A DNA stretch of 64,000 nt from an uncultured Oscillibacter sp. (GCA_910584995.1 CAJUDW010000008.1:1-64000); one strand, 5' to 3'; shown: positions 7,233 through 16,384, numbered from the stretch's first letter. Numbers and translations: made by a program. Notes: generated from the letters alone by a model not told the origin.

Positions 7233-8252
7233 GTGGGTGAGCCAATCATTCAGATTCGGGGCCTGAGCAAGACCTTCCGCCAGGGGGACGCCGACGTCCA
7301 CGCCCTGCGGGATATCCGGCTGGACGTGGAGCCGGGGGATATCTACGGCATTATCGGCCTCTCCGGCGCGGGGAAATCCACCCTGGTCCGCTGCATCAAT
7401 TTGCTGGAGCGGCCCACCTCCGGAACCGTCCTGGTGGACGGGAAGGAGATGACCGCCCTCTCCCCCAAGGAACTGCGTATGGCCCGGCGGAAGGTGACGA
7501 TGATCTTCCAGGGCTTCAACCTGCTGATGCAGCGCACCTGCCTGAAAAACGTGTGTTTCCCCATGGAAGCGGCAGGCATACCGGCGGCCCAGGCAAAAAA
7601 GCGGGGCCTGGAACTGATGGAACTGGTGGGCCTTGCAGAGAAGGCGGAGGCCTATCCCTCCCAACTCTCCGGCGGGCAGAAGCAGCGGGTGGCCATCGCC
7701 CGGGCCCTGGCCACGGATCCCAAGGTCCTCCTCTGTGACGAGGCCACCTCCGCCCTGGATCCCACCACCACGGTCTCCATCCTGAACCTATTGAAGGATT
7801 TGAACCAGCAGCTGGGCGTAACCCTGGTGATCATCACCCACCAGATGAGCGTCATTGAGGAAATCTGCAACCAGGTAGCCATTCTGGACAGCGGCGAAAT
7901 CGTGGAGCAAGGCCGGGTGCAGGATATCTTTTCCAACCCCCAGACGGACGCCGCCCGCCGGCTGGTCTATCCCGGCGGCGTAGTCCCGGCCCAGTTCCCT
8001 GCCGGGGCCAGGGCCATCCGGGTGGCGTTCAACGGCGGCACCGCCTACCAGCCCCTCATCGCCTCCCTGGCCATTGACTGCGGCGTGAAGGTGAACATCC
8101 TGGGGGCGGACACCCGGAACATCGACGGCAAAGCCTTCGGCACCATGCTCCTGGGCCTTCCCGAGGATCCCGCCGAGGCCGCCAAGGCCCTGAACTATAT
8201 CAAATCCCAGCCCAATATCACTGTAGAGGAGGCCGCTGACAGCCATGCTTGA
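7233..8252 (+). CDS. metN: Methionine ABC importer ATPase MetN
   Basis: A 339-residue ATPase of the D/L-methionine importer. It shows Walker A GLSGAGKST (about residue 39), signature LSGGQKQR, Walker B LLCDEATSALDP and a switch His in VIITHQ. The last 80 residues form the C-terminal NIL/C2 domain that binds methionine and inhibits transport in MetN of E. coli. GTG 7233 follows AAAGGAG. The gene is first in metN-metI-metQ behind the Met T-box, which supports the substrate. Confidence 0.93.
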   Translation: MGEPIIQIRGLSKTFRQGDADVHALRDIRLDVEPGDIYGIIGLSGAGKSTLVRCINLLERPTSGTVLVDGKEMTALSPKELRMARRKVTMIFQGFNLLMQRTCLKNVCFPMEAAGIPAAQAKKRGLELMELVGLAEKAEAYPSQLSGGQKQRVAIARALATDPKVLLCDEATSALDPTTTVSILNLLKDLNQQLGVTLVIITHQMSVIEEICNQVAILDSGEIVEQGRVQDIFSNPQTDAARRLVYPGGVVPAQFPAGARAIRVAFNGGTAYQPLIASLAIDCGVKVNILGADTRNIDGKAFGTMLLGLPEDPAEAAKALNYIKSQPNITVEEAADSHA

Positions 8253-8970
8253 TTCACTCGTTTCCCTGCTGGAATCCTGGGGTGTCAACAGCGCGGCGGA
8301 TCAGGTGGAATTCCTGACGAACCCGGGCACCCTGCCCTTCGCCGTCTGGGAAACCCTGTACGCCCCCCTGGCGGCCACAATCCTGGCCTATGTCATCGGG
8401 CTGCCCCTGGGCATCCTGCTGGTCACTGGCGAGGCGGGAGGCATTCATCCCCTGCCCAAGTGGCTGATGGGCTTTTTGAACCTGGCCATCAACCTGCTCC
8501 GCTCCGTCCCCTTCCTGATCCTGATGGTCATGGTCTTCCCCCTCTCCCGCCTGATCCTGGGGACCAGCGTGGGCACCACCGCCACCATCATCCCCCTGAC
8601 TGTGGCTGCGGCCCCCTTTGTGGCCCGGCTGGTGGAGTGCTCCCTGCGGGAGATGGATCGGGGCGTGATTGAGGCGGCCCAGTCCATGGGCTGCTCCACC
8701 TGGCAGATTGTCACCAAGGTGATGCTGCCGGAGTGCAGGCCCTCCCTCATCAACAGCGCTACCAACGCCTCCATCACCATTTTGAGTTACGGCGCCATGG
8801 CGGGCGCCATCGGCGGCGACGGCCTGGGCGCTATGGCCCTCATGCGGGGCTACGGGCGTCACCAGATCGTAGTCATGTACGCGGCCGTTATCATTCTGGT
8901 CATTCTGGTCCAGATCATCCAATCCATCGGTACCGCCCTGTCCGTGAAATCGGACCGGCGTATCAATTAA
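8245..8970 (+). CDS. metI: Methionine ABC importer permease MetI
   Basis: A 241-residue inner-membrane permease with five or six hydrophobic segments and the EAA coupling loop (EAAQSMGCSTWQIVTKVMLPE) that docks on MetN. It overlaps the end of metN by 8 bases, so translation is coupled. Length and order match the BPD-type MetI family. It would form the translocation channel as a dimer with two MetN. Confidence 0.93.
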   Translation: MLDSLVSLLESWGVNSAADQVEFLTNPGTLPFAVWETLYAPLAATILAYVIGLPLGILLVTGEAGGIHPLPKWLMGFLNLAINLLRSVPFLILMVMVFPLSRLILGTSVGTTATIIPLTVAAAPFVARLVECSLREMDRGVIEAAQSMGCSTWQIVTKVMLPECRPSLINSATNASITILSYGAMAGAIGGDGLGAMALMRGYGRHQIVVMYAAVIILVILVQIIQSIGTALSVKSDRRIN

Positions 8971-9004
8971 ACCACACCAAACCAATCGAAAAGGAGACAT
9001 TGTC

Positions 9005-9808
9005 ATGAAAAGAAGAATCTCTGTCCTTGCCCTGGCCCTCCTGCTGCTTCTGAGCCTCACCGCCTGCGGCGGCAAAAAGGGCGGCTCCATCAAGGTAGGC
9101 GCCTCCCCCGCTCCCCACGCGGAAATCCTGGAAGTAGCCCAGAAGATCCTGGAAAAAGACGGCTACACCCTGGAGATCGTGGAATTCGACGACTACATCA
9201 CCCCCAACACCTCCCTGGAGGACGGCTCCCTGGACGCCAACTATTTCCAGCACATCACCTACATGAACGATTTTAACACCGAGTACGGCACCCACATGGT
9301 CAGCGCTGCCGGCATCCACTACGAGCCCTTCGGCCTGTACGCCGGCAAGGTTTCTGCCATTGCGGACCTGCAGGACGGCGCCCAGATCGCCGTGCCCAAC
9401 GACGGCACCAACGAGGCCCGCGCCCTGCTGCTGCTGGAGCAGGAAGGCCTCATCAAACTGAAGGAAGGCGTTGGCCTCTCCGCCACCAAGGACGACATCG
9501 CGGAAAACCCCCACGACTTTGATATTGTCGAGATGGAAGCCCGCCTCCTGCCCACTACCCTGCAGGATATGGATATGGCTGTCATCAACGGCAATTACGC
9601 CCTTGACGCAGGCCTGAAGGTCTCCGACGCCGTGGCCGTGGAGGCCGCCGACGGCACCGCCGCCGAGGCTTATGTGAACGTCCTGGCGGTGAAAGAGGGC
9701 AACGAGAGCAGCGACGGCATCAAGGCCCTGGTGAAGGCCCTCCAGAGCGAGGAAGTCAAGACCTTCATTGAGGAAAGCTATGACGGCGCGGTAGTGCCCC
9801 TGTTCTAA
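9005..9808 (+). CDS. metQ: Methionine-binding lipoprotein MetQ
   Basis: A 267-residue substrate-binding lipoprotein of the NlpA/MetQ family. The type II signal peptide ends in a lipobox LTAC with Cys21 as the lipidated residue. Family landmarks follow: KVGASPAPHAEIL, VEFDDYITPN, LDANYFQH and VPNDGTNEARAL. It is the third gene of the T-box operon, 34 bases after metI, with AAAGGAGA upstream of ATG. It would capture methionine outside the membrane and deliver it to MetNI. Confidence 0.93.
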   Translation: MKRRISVLALALLLLLSLTACGGKKGGSIKVGASPAPHAEILEVAQKILEKDGYTLEIVEFDDYITPNTSLEDGSLDANYFQHITYMNDFNTEYGTHMVSAAGIHYEPFGLYAGKVSAIADLQDGAQIAVPNDGTNEARALLLLEQEGLIKLKEGVGLSATKDDIAENPHDFDIVEMEARLLPTTLQDMDMAVINGNYALDAGLKVSDAVAVEAADGTAAEAYVNVLAVKEGNESSDGIKALVKALQSEEVKTFIEESYDGAVVPLF

Positions 9809-9818
9809 CTGAAAAAGG

Positions 9819-9858
9819 AAAGCACGGCAGGCCGTTTTGGCCTGCCGTGCTTTTTTCC
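9819..9858 (+). terminator. Terminator of the metNIQ operon
   Basis: AAAGCACGGCAGGCC (9819-9833) pairs with GGCCTGCCGTGCTTT (9839-9853); a T-run and CC follow. Confidence 0.85.
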
Positions 9859-9925
9859 TGCACAAGCAGCTGCATCGTTTCGGGCGAAAGCGCCTGTGGT
9901 GAAACGGGATTAACCGGGGCGCTTT

Positions 9926-10252
9926 TTACCAATCCCGCTCCCTGATTGCCTCTTCCACGTCGAGATCAAGATCAAACCAACGCAGGATATATGCCACAGC
10001 TTCCCCAATGCTTTCCCTCGCTTCGGTCTCCAATTCGCTGCCGTTCTCCTCAAATTCTTCCTGCAAATCGTTGATGCCCTGTGTCATCTCATCGAATTTG
10101 CCCTGAATGATTCCCGGATCCCTTTCCCCGGTTTCCAGCAAATCCACTGCGTCCCGGATCAAATCCCGGATTTTATCCACCAGGAAATCCGGAAAGTAGC
10201 CGTCCTGATACATACCCGAAAGCAGTTTGTAATTTTCGTCAAATTTTTTCAT
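9926..10252 (-). CDS. DUF5713-type small acidic protein
   Basis: A 108-residue cytoplasmic protein, helical and strongly acidic, with the opening LLSGMYQDGYFPDFLVDKIRD that I associate with the DUF5713 family. ATG 10252 follows a purine-rich GAAAGGGAACGTGGC. No enzymatic motif, membrane segment or metal site is visible. Function unknown. Confidence 0.65.
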   Translation of the reverse strand: MKKFDENYKLLSGMYQDGYFPDFLVDKIRDLIRDAVDLLETGERDPGIIQGKFDEMTQGINDLQEEFEENGSELETEARESIGEAVAYILRWFDLDLDVEEAIRERDW

Positions 10253-10308
10253 GCCACGTTCCCTTTCATGGTTTCCCACCCGGCCGGCGGCCCACTCCCT
10301 GCATCTCT

Positions 10309-10611
10309 CTATTGCAGCCCCAGCCGCAGGCGGATGGTCAGCACCGCGCAGCCGCACAGCAGCAGGGCCAGGGCCCCGGTGCCCCAGAGGAGGTTGTAGC
10401 TGACGGCCTCCTTGTCCTTCCGCCGCCCCTCCGACACGGAAATAAACACGTACAGGGACACCACCCCGAAAGCGATGGTCAGAATATCCGCCGCCGTCAC
10501 CCAGCCCAGGGCGGAAGCCCCCAGATACAGCAGGAAGCCCACGCCGCAGAGGGCAGCGCCCCCGTTCATCTGCCGCACCGTTTGCAGCAGGAAGCCCTTT
10601 TTTTCTTTCAT
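10309..10611 (-). CDS. Small three-helix membrane protein
   Basis: A 100-residue membrane protein with three hydrophobic segments (about residues 18-36, 40-58, 72-92) and a charged loop SEGRRKDKEA. ATG 10611 has AAAAGGAGATATGGACGA upstream. It lies 18 bases after the PBP gene in the same direction and may be the last gene of the PBP/FtsW operon. No family is recognised. Confidence 0.6.
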   Translation of the reverse strand: MKEKKGFLLQTVRQMNGGAALCGVGFLLYLGASALGWVTAADILTIAFGVVSLYVFISVSEGRRKDKEAVSYNLLWGTGALALLLCGCAVLTIRLRLGLQ

Positions 10612-10628
10612 TCGTCCATATCTCCTTT

Positions 10629-11999
10629 TCAGCTGTAACCATTCACGATTACATCCAGCACCCTGGCCGCCGCATTTCCCGCCGCCGCACTACCGCTGCC
10701 GCCGTTTTCCACCAGCGCCACAAAGGCGTAGGGCGCGTCCTCGTTCCGCAGGAACCCGGCAAACCAGGCGTGGGGTTTCTCCCCGCCGCCTACCTCGGCA
10801 GTGCCGGACTTGGCGCAGATATCCATATTGGGGAACCGGCCGGGGCCGTAGGCCTTTGCCACGTTGTCCGCCATCATATCCGCGATCTCCGCCGCCGTCC
10901 CGGGGGAAATCAGGGTTCCCGTTTTATGGGTCATCCGGGGCAGGGAGGGCAGTCCCAGGGGGCCTTCGGTCTTTTGGATCAGATAGGGCTCCGCCGCCCG
11001 GCCTCCGTTTCCGATAGCCCCCATATAGACCATCAGGGCGCAGGGGTTCACCAGATCCTTGTACTGGCCCACCCCGGCCCAGCCCAGGCTCCCCTCCGTG
11101 ATATTTTCCCAGTCGAAAGAACCTTTGGCAGTGGGGAGGGTGTCCACGGAATAGCTGGCGGTGAGGCCCGCCTTTTCCGTGTAACGCCGGAGGGTATCCG
11201 CCCCCAACTCCTGGGCCAAAAGGGCAAATGCCACGTTGCAGGAGTTGGCGAAGGCGTCCCCGATGTCCTGTTCCCCGTGGACGCCGGAACAGACGATGGT
11301 CTCGCCCCCCAGTTCCACCGTGCCGGCGCAGTCCCAGGTCCGCTCCCCCAGATCCGGCAGCGTTTCCAGGGCCGCCGCCAGGGTCACGGTCTTATACACG
11401 CTTCCGGGGGTAAAGACAGCAGAGAGGAAACGGTTCAGATAGGCCCCCCGGTAACGGTCGTTGGTCTCGATGTCCTCCGGCACGCGGAGGGGATCGTAGC
11501 TGGGGGCGGAGACCATACAGAGGATCTCGCCAGTCTTGTAGTTGTACACCGCCACTGTGCCGGAATGCCCGTTCAGGGCCTGATAGGCCTCGTAATTGTA
11601 CCGGGCGTCCAGGGTCAGGTACAGATCGTTCCCCTGATCCGTGCCGAAAGCCCCGCCCAGGAAGGTATAGCCCGTAAGCCTGTCCGCGAAGGCATTCAGG
11701 GCTCCGGTGCCGATATTCCCCTGGAGATCCCCCACCGCGTGAAGGGTGGCCTTCCGGACGGTTTCCCCATCGTAATATGTCCGGACGCCGCCGGAGGCCT
11801 GGGAGAGCACATCCCCGTCCCGATCCAGCACGGAGCCCACCACCAGCTGGCCCTGGGTGTTGTAGAGATGGCGGTTGAAGGGGGAGGAAACCCACTTCCC
11901 CCCGCTGGTAAAATACCGGAACAGGAAAACCCCCACGCCTGCCGCCAGAAGCAGGGCAAGAATCCGGCAGACAATGGCCCGCTGCTCAATTTTCTTCAT
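10629..11999 (-). CDS. Penicillin-binding protein (PbpA/PBP2-type transpeptidase)
   Basis: A 456-residue membrane-anchored peptidoglycan DD-transpeptidase. One transmembrane helix (about residues 10-29) is followed by a short pedestal and the transpeptidase domain with all three catalytic motifs: SVYK (200-203), SCN (253-255) and KSGT (397-400). It is shorter than class B PBPs with full dimerisation domains and resembles the PbpA proteins paired with RodA/FtsW in actinobacteria. It overlaps the upstream FHA-FtsW gene by 14 bases, so the pair is translationally coupled. It would crosslink glycan made by that SEDS partner during elongation, division or sporulation; which one is not visible. Confidence 0.88.
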   Translation of the reverse strand: MKKIEQRAIVCRILALLLAAGVGVFLFRYFTSGGKWVSSPFNRHLYNTQGQLVVGSVLDRDGDVLSQASGGVRTYYDGETVRKATLHAVGDLQGNIGTGALNAFADRLTGYTFLGGAFGTDQGNDLYLTLDARYNYEAYQALNGHSGTVAVYNYKTGEILCMVSAPSYDPLRVPEDIETNDRYRGAYLNRFLSAVFTPGSVYKTVTLAAALETLPDLGERTWDCAGTVELGGETIVCSGVHGEQDIGDAFANSCNVAFALLAQELGADTLRRYTEKAGLTASYSVDTLPTAKGSFDWENITEGSLGWAGVGQYKDLVNPCALMVYMGAIGNGGRAAEPYLIQKTEGPLGLPSLPRMTHKTGTLISPGTAAEIADMMADNVAKAYGPGRFPNMDICAKSGTAEVGGGEKPHAWFAGFLRNEDAPYAFVALVENGGSGSAAAGNAAARVLDVIVNGYS

Positions 12000-13794
12000 C
12001 TCCCGCCTCCTCTTCCTGGAAGGGATCGTCCCGTTCCTCCGCCTGCCGCCGGGCCTCCTTCTCCAGCCGCCCGGCCGTGTTCCGGCGGATGGCGAAGCTG
12101 GCATTCTCCCGGGTGTCTGTGGCCTTCAGAAAAGCCAGAAGCCCCCAGGCGGACAGCATGGCGGAGCCGCCGTTGGAGACAAAGGGGAAAGTGACGCCGG
12201 TGAGGGGCAGGAGATCCACAGATCCAAATACGTTCAGGCAGGTCTGGAACACCAGCAGGGATCCCGCCGCACAGGCGGCGATGGTATAGAAGCTGGACCG
12301 CCCCACCCGGACGGCCCTGGCGGCAAAAAAGGCCAGCGTGATAATGGAACCCACCGCCAGCAGGGCAATCAGCAGCCCCCACTCCTCGCAGAGCATCCCA
12401 AACACCAGATCCGTATCTGCCGCCGCCACCCGGCGAAGCCAGCCGTTCCCGGCCCCCATGCCAAAAAGGCCTCCGGAGGCCGCAGCGGACATGGTGCGGG
12501 TCTGCTGGTAGCCGGTGGTGGAGGCGGCCTCCCAGGCGTGGCCCCAGGAGGCAAAGCGGTTCAGGATATAGGGTTTGAACCGCACCACAATCCCCCCGCC
12601 GAACACCGCTGCCCCGCAGATGAGGGCTAGCCCCGCGAAATCCCCGGAGCGGAGGTAGGCGATAACCAGGAAAGTGACGAAGAAAATGGCCGCCGTGCCG
12701 AAGTCGCTCATAAGGCCCAGGCACCCAATGCATACGCCTGTCAGCAGGATGAACAGCGTCAGGTTCCGCCGCCGGAACAGCCGCTCCAGGGTGGCAGATC
12801 CGGCGAAAATATAGCAGATTTTCGCAATCTCCGAGGGCTGGAAGGAGACGCCCCCCAGGGAGATCCAGTTGGCCGCGCCGTACTTGGTCTGCCCAGCCAG
12901 AAGGGTAATCCCCAGCAGCCCAACGGCCAGTGCCGCCATAATCCAGCGGTTCTTCTGCACCCGGGAGAGATCCCGCAGGAACAGCCCCAGCACCAGGAAC
13001 AGCACCAACCCCAGGAGGACGGCAACAAACTGCTTCAAAAGGCTCCCGGGGGCGCTGGAGGCCGTCACCGCCAGAGAGAGGGTGGAGAGGAAAAAGGCGA
13101 TAGTCTCCATCTCAAAGCCCACGCACCGGGTGCACCGGAGGACGGCGGCATACAGCCACATGATCCCCATCAGCCCCAGGAAGGCCAGGGGAACCGCCGT
13201 GGAGGGCCGTGTGATGCTCAATTGCAGGCAGGCCAGGATCTGGAACACGGTTAGCCAGAAGAAGGAGGGCCACATGGACGCAGGCCGCTCCCGGCGGCGG
13301 AGCCGTTCCAGTTCCTCCTGTTCCGCCGCCGTCTGGGGCAGGAACACCAAGGGCACGCCCCCCAGGGAGAGGGTGTCCCCCAGCTTCACCGGGGCGGAGG
13401 TTTCCACCGCCTCCCCGTTCACCTCCGTACCGCCCTTGGAGCCCAGGTCGTAGACGATCCAGCCGCCGTCCTCCCCCCGGCAAAGGGCCGCGTGCTGCCG
13501 GGAGACGCTGGGATAACTGAGGCGCACGTCGGCGCTCCGTCCCCGGCCCAGGATATTCTCCCAGTGGGTCAGGGGGATGGCCATGCCGTTGGGCAGGCTC
13601 AGCTGGCCCCAGGTCTCCGGCGTGTGGGGGATTTTCAGCAGGGAACAGATTGCCCGCACCAGGATCAGCGCCGCCAAAACCGGGAACAAGAGCCGGGCCA
13701 GGGCCGTGAACCAGGTTCCCAGAGCCGGATGGGCCGCCAGCAGGGAGCGCAGTTCCTCCAAAAGCGCCCGCACAGGCGCTGCCAGTTGTTTCAT
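11986..13794 (-). CDS. FHA-domain FtsW/RodA/SpoVE-family glycan polymerase
   Basis: A 602-residue fusion. A hydrophobic helix (about 33-52) precedes an FHA domain (about 83-150; GRGRSADVRLSYPSVSRQHA, then DLGSKGGTEVNG), followed by a SEDS polymerase of about ten membrane segments. SEDS landmarks include the GAANWISLGGVSFQPSEIAK loop and, near the end, FPFVSNGGSAMLS. SEDS proteins polymerise lipid II. FHA domains bind phosphothreonine, so Ser/Thr-kinase control of wall synthesis is a reasonable inference. It is the first gene of the operon with the PBP. Start set by GGAGGGAAGT before ATG 13794. Confidence 0.88.
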   Translation of the reverse strand: MKQLAAPVRALLEELRSLLAAHPALGTWFTALARLLFPVLAALILVRAICSLLKIPHTPETWGQLSLPNGMAIPLTHWENILGRGRSADVRLSYPSVSRQHAALCRGEDGGWIVYDLGSKGGTEVNGEAVETSAPVKLGDTLSLGGVPLVFLPQTAAEQEELERLRRRERPASMWPSFFWLTVFQILACLQLSITRPSTAVPLAFLGLMGIMWLYAAVLRCTRCVGFEMETIAFFLSTLSLAVTASSAPGSLLKQFVAVLLGLVLFLVLGLFLRDLSRVQKNRWIMAALAVGLLGITLLAGQTKYGAANWISLGGVSFQPSEIAKICYIFAGSATLERLFRRRNLTLFILLTGVCIGCLGLMSDFGTAAIFFVTFLVIAYLRSGDFAGLALICGAAVFGGGIVVRFKPYILNRFASWGHAWEAASTTGYQQTRTMSAAASGGLFGMGAGNGWLRRVAAADTDLVFGMLCEEWGLLIALLAVGSIITLAFFAARAVRVGRSSFYTIAACAAGSLLVFQTCLNVFGSVDLLPLTGVTFPFVSNGGSAMLSAWGLLAFLKATDTRENASFAIRRNTAGRLEKEARRQAEERDDPFQEEEAGDEEN

Positions 13795-13857
13795 ACTTCC
13801 CTCCTCTTCGCAGACATGCCCGGAACCCGGGTTTTCAGGAGATCCTTAAGAAATTAT

Positions 13858-13886
13858 AGTATACCATTTTTCCCGCCGCCTGTACA
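13858..13886 (-). promoter_or_regulatory. Likely promoter of the FHA-FtsW/PBP operon
   Basis: Minus strand TGTACA (13881-13886), 17-nt spacer, TATACT (13858-13863). The spacer and -35 lie inside an inverted repeat (about 13866-13905, CCCGCCGCC/GGCGGCGGG). Confidence 0.5.
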
Positions 13887-14068
13887 GGGCGGCGGGAAAA
13901 AATAGCGGCGCAGGAGATACTCCCGCGCCGCACAAACCGTCAAAAAGCCCCGCAAAGCCCGCACCCGCAGGCGCGAAGAAATAGACACCCATTTTCCCCG
14001 CGGCATGTACGCTGGGGAAAACACGTTACAGCCCCTCGAAAAAGCGGCACAGCCACTTTTTCGATTAC

Positions 14069-14968
14069 TCAGATGGCCTTCTTGGCTGCGCCCTCCAGCC
14101 AGCGGAGGTCATAGGGCTCGTAGACAACCCGCTCATAGGCATCCACGTCCAGGGGCGTGCCGTCCCAGTCCCCATGGATATCCCCGTTCTGCTTGATGAG
14201 GATATCGTAGAGGATATCATAGGTCACGCCGTCCGCCGGGTCTGTTTCCACAATGGTGGAATAGGGCAGGGTCTTGTGATAGGTCAGTTCCATACCCTGG
14301 TAATCAAAGTGGAACCCGCAGCGCATCCGGCAGCCGTCCAGGCCCGTATAGCGGGCGATACCCTTCAAATCCCGGAGGATCTTGTCGTGCTCTGCGTCGT
14401 AGAGGTTCTCCGGGGTGGTGGCAGTGTAGTCAAACCGGAACTGGATAGAAGCCCCGGGAATCTTCCGGAACCGCTCCAGATAGGGGACCAGATCCTTCAC
14501 AGGATAGTCCTTATACAGCACGCAGTTCACCCGGAAGGGCACCGGCAGGCGGGCCAGGAGGCCGTCGTTGGACTCCACCACATACTTCTGCATGTGGCGG
14601 GAGACATTGACGCAGGTGATCTTGTGCTTGTTCCGCTCCAAAAATGCCAAAATATCCTCCTCAGACTGGCACTCGGAGACCGGAAGGGTGGTGTTGATAT
14701 AGACCTTATGAGTGGTGGGAATCTCGTCCAGCATCACCTGGAGGGCGTCCAGATCCGCAAAGGGCTCGCCGCCGGTGAAGACAAAATCACACCGAGGCGT
14801 CACGCTGTCCATGCGCCGGATGCTCTCCCGGATCTTCTCCAGGGAGAATCCCGCCATGTCCGCGTACTCCTCCTTATTGATGCAGAAGGGGCAGTGGTTT
14901 TTGCAGTCGTAGGGGACGAAAACCGTCACCGTGGCGCCGCCCTCCCGGGTCTTATAGGGATGTTTCAT
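14069..14968 (-). CDS. Radical SAM protein of unknown substrate
   Basis: A 299-residue radical SAM enzyme. The [4Fe-4S] motif CKNHCPFC (Cys22, Cys26, Cys29) is followed by the SAM-binding FTGGEPFAD. The barrel continues with NTTLP, NVSRHMQKY and VNCVLYKDY, a MoaA-like order. No SPASM-type Cys cluster is obvious, though a CRMRCGFH pair lies near residue 210. ATG 14968 is chosen because the longer frame to 15046 adds an unrelated N-terminus. The gene stands alone between the cell-wall operon and the CdaR regulator, so context does not indicate a substrate. Confidence 0.78.
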   Translation of the reverse strand: MKHPYKTREGGATVTVFVPYDCKNHCPFCINKEEYADMAGFSLEKIRESIRRMDSVTPRCDFVFTGGEPFADLDALQVMLDEIPTTHKVYINTTLPVSECQSEEDILAFLERNKHKITCVNVSRHMQKYVVESNDGLLARLPVPFRVNCVLYKDYPVKDLVPYLERFRKIPGASIQFRFDYTATTPENLYDAEHDKILRDLKGIARYTGLDGCRMRCGFHFDYQGMELTYHKTLPYSTIVETDPADGVTYDILYDILIKQNGDIHGDWDGTPLDVDAYERVVYEPYDLRWLEGAAKKAI

Positions 14969-15115
14969 GTTTCCAATCGGCCTTTCGTATAGTGAATAAG
15001 GTAGTTCTATTGAGAAAAACGGCAAAATCGCCGAACCGGGCATCATACAGTATTTGATTGTACCGGATTTTTAAAGAAAGGTCAAGTCAAAAACAAAAAT
15101 TCCCTGAAAACCTTC

Positions 15116-16252
15116 CTATTCCTCCCCATCCTCCCGGGCCGCCAGATACAGCAGGAGGGAGGAACGGGGATCCCGCAGCTTACAGCCTGTCCGCTTTTCC
15201 AGCCGGTCCATCCGGTACTGGAAGGTATTCCGGTGGATGAAGAGCCGCCGGGCGCAGCGGCTGATGTCCCCGCCCTCCCGGAAATACAGCCGGATCAGTT
15301 CAGAAAATTCCCTCCGCTCTTCCTCGGAACACCCGCCGAACACCGCTTCCCCCAGATCCCGCTTGATAGCAGCGGGGATGCTCCGGACGATGAACTCCAG
15401 GGATTTGTGATCGTAAAACACCGCTTGGCTCCGGCTCCCCTGGGCAGCCACCGCCTGGGCCGCCTGGGCCTCCCGGTAGCAGCGGCGGATACCGGAGGGG
15501 CCTTCCGTCCCGGCGCTGACCCCAGCGGTGACCCTCAGGCCGTAATAGCCCTCCATATCCCGGCAGAGGCCGTCCGCCGCCGCCACAGCCTCCCGGCGGC
15601 CCATCCCCCAGAGGAGCACCAGAATCCGGTTGCGGATCACGGCGCAGAAATGGTCCCGGCCGTCCGGCAGGCGGCTGCGTACCATGCGGAGCAGAAGGTT
15701 GCTCCGCACCTCGTCCAGTTCTTCCGTCCGATCCCCAGCCCGCTCCTCTGCCCGCAGCAGCGCCACGGCATAGGGCGCGTCCATCCGCAGGCCCAGCAGG
15801 CGGCCCCGGAGTTCCAGTTCCCCCCAATCCGGCTCTGGGGCAAACAGCCAGTTTTCCACAAACAGTCCCTTGGCCCGATCAATCAGATCCAGCTGTTCCC
15901 GCTGGTGGAGGCTCTCCAGCATAATCTCCGTCATCCGCTTGATCACGTCGCCGAACATGGACACCTCCGCCGGATCCCCGGTGACGCCGATGACCCCCTC
16001 CAGTTCCCCCGCCAGGGCCACCGGCAGGTTCACGCCCTGCTGGATCCCCGCCGCCGGATCGTCCCGCCAAATGGCCAGGGAGGGGAGGCCCTCCCGGATC
16101 ACCCGCAGGGCCCCGGCGTGGAGATGCCCCCGGCGGGCCGGGTTCGTGCTGGCCACGATGACCCCCTCCCGATCCATGATGTTCACATCCCGGTGGATGG
16201 AGGCCTTCATCTCATCGACGATATTCTGAGCGTCCTGCTGGGTAATGCGCAT
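15116..16252 (-). CDS. cdaR: CdaR/PucR-type sugar-diacid transcriptional regulator
   Basis: A 378-residue regulator in three parts: an N-terminal sugar-diacid recognition domain (about 1-135; VNIMDREGVIVASTNPARRG), a GGDEF-like central region without the catalytic motif, and a C-terminal PucR-type helix-turn-helix (FIHRNTFQYRMDRLEKRTG). CdaR proteins activate genes for glycerate, glucarate and galactarate use when these acids are present. It is divergent from glycerate dehydrogenase and glycerate kinase across 132 bases, which fits direct control of that operon. Confidence 0.85.
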   Translation of the reverse strand: MRITQQDAQNIVDEMKASIHRDVNIMDREGVIVASTNPARRGHLHAGALRVIREGLPSLAIWRDDPAAGIQQGVNLPVALAGELEGVIGVTGDPAEVSMFGDVIKRMTEIMLESLHQREQLDLIDRAKGLFVENWLFAPEPDWGELELRGRLLGLRMDAPYAVALLRAEERAGDRTEELDEVRSNLLLRMVRSRLPDGRDHFCAVIRNRILVLLWGMGRREAVAAADGLCRDMEGYYGLRVTAGVSAGTEGPSGIRRCYREAQAAQAVAAQGSRSQAVFYDHKSLEFIVRSIPAAIKRDLGEAVFGGCSEEERREFSELIRLYFREGGDISRCARRLFIHRNTFQYRMDRLEKRTGCKLRDPRSSLLLYLAAREDGEE

Positions 16253-16327
16253 ACTGTCCCCTCCAGGTTTTGTAAAAATTATAGATAAGATAGCATATTT
16301 TCAGAAAAATTACAACTGTTTAGGTGG

Positions 16328-16333
16328 TATACT
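16328..16333 (+). promoter_or_regulatory. Probable -10 element of the glycerate operon
   Basis: TATACT at 16328-16333 has no good -35 at 16-18 bases upstream (the position reads AAAAAT). That is what an activator-dependent promoter would look like, and CdaR is usually an activator. Confidence 0.4.
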
Positions 16334-16384
16334 AAATAATCACAGAGACACTATCAGACAAATTATATATTAGGAGGCAGCGTT

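Noticed and set aside
10629..11999. KTGT at residues 359-362 of the PBP as the catalytic KSGT box
   Set aside because: The spacing from the SVYK and SCN motifs fits KSGT at 397-400; the earlier one is a decoy.
13866..13905. GC-rich inverted repeat near the FHA-FtsW start as a terminator
   Set aside because: On both strands the T-run precedes the stem and A follows it, and it overlaps the likely promoter.
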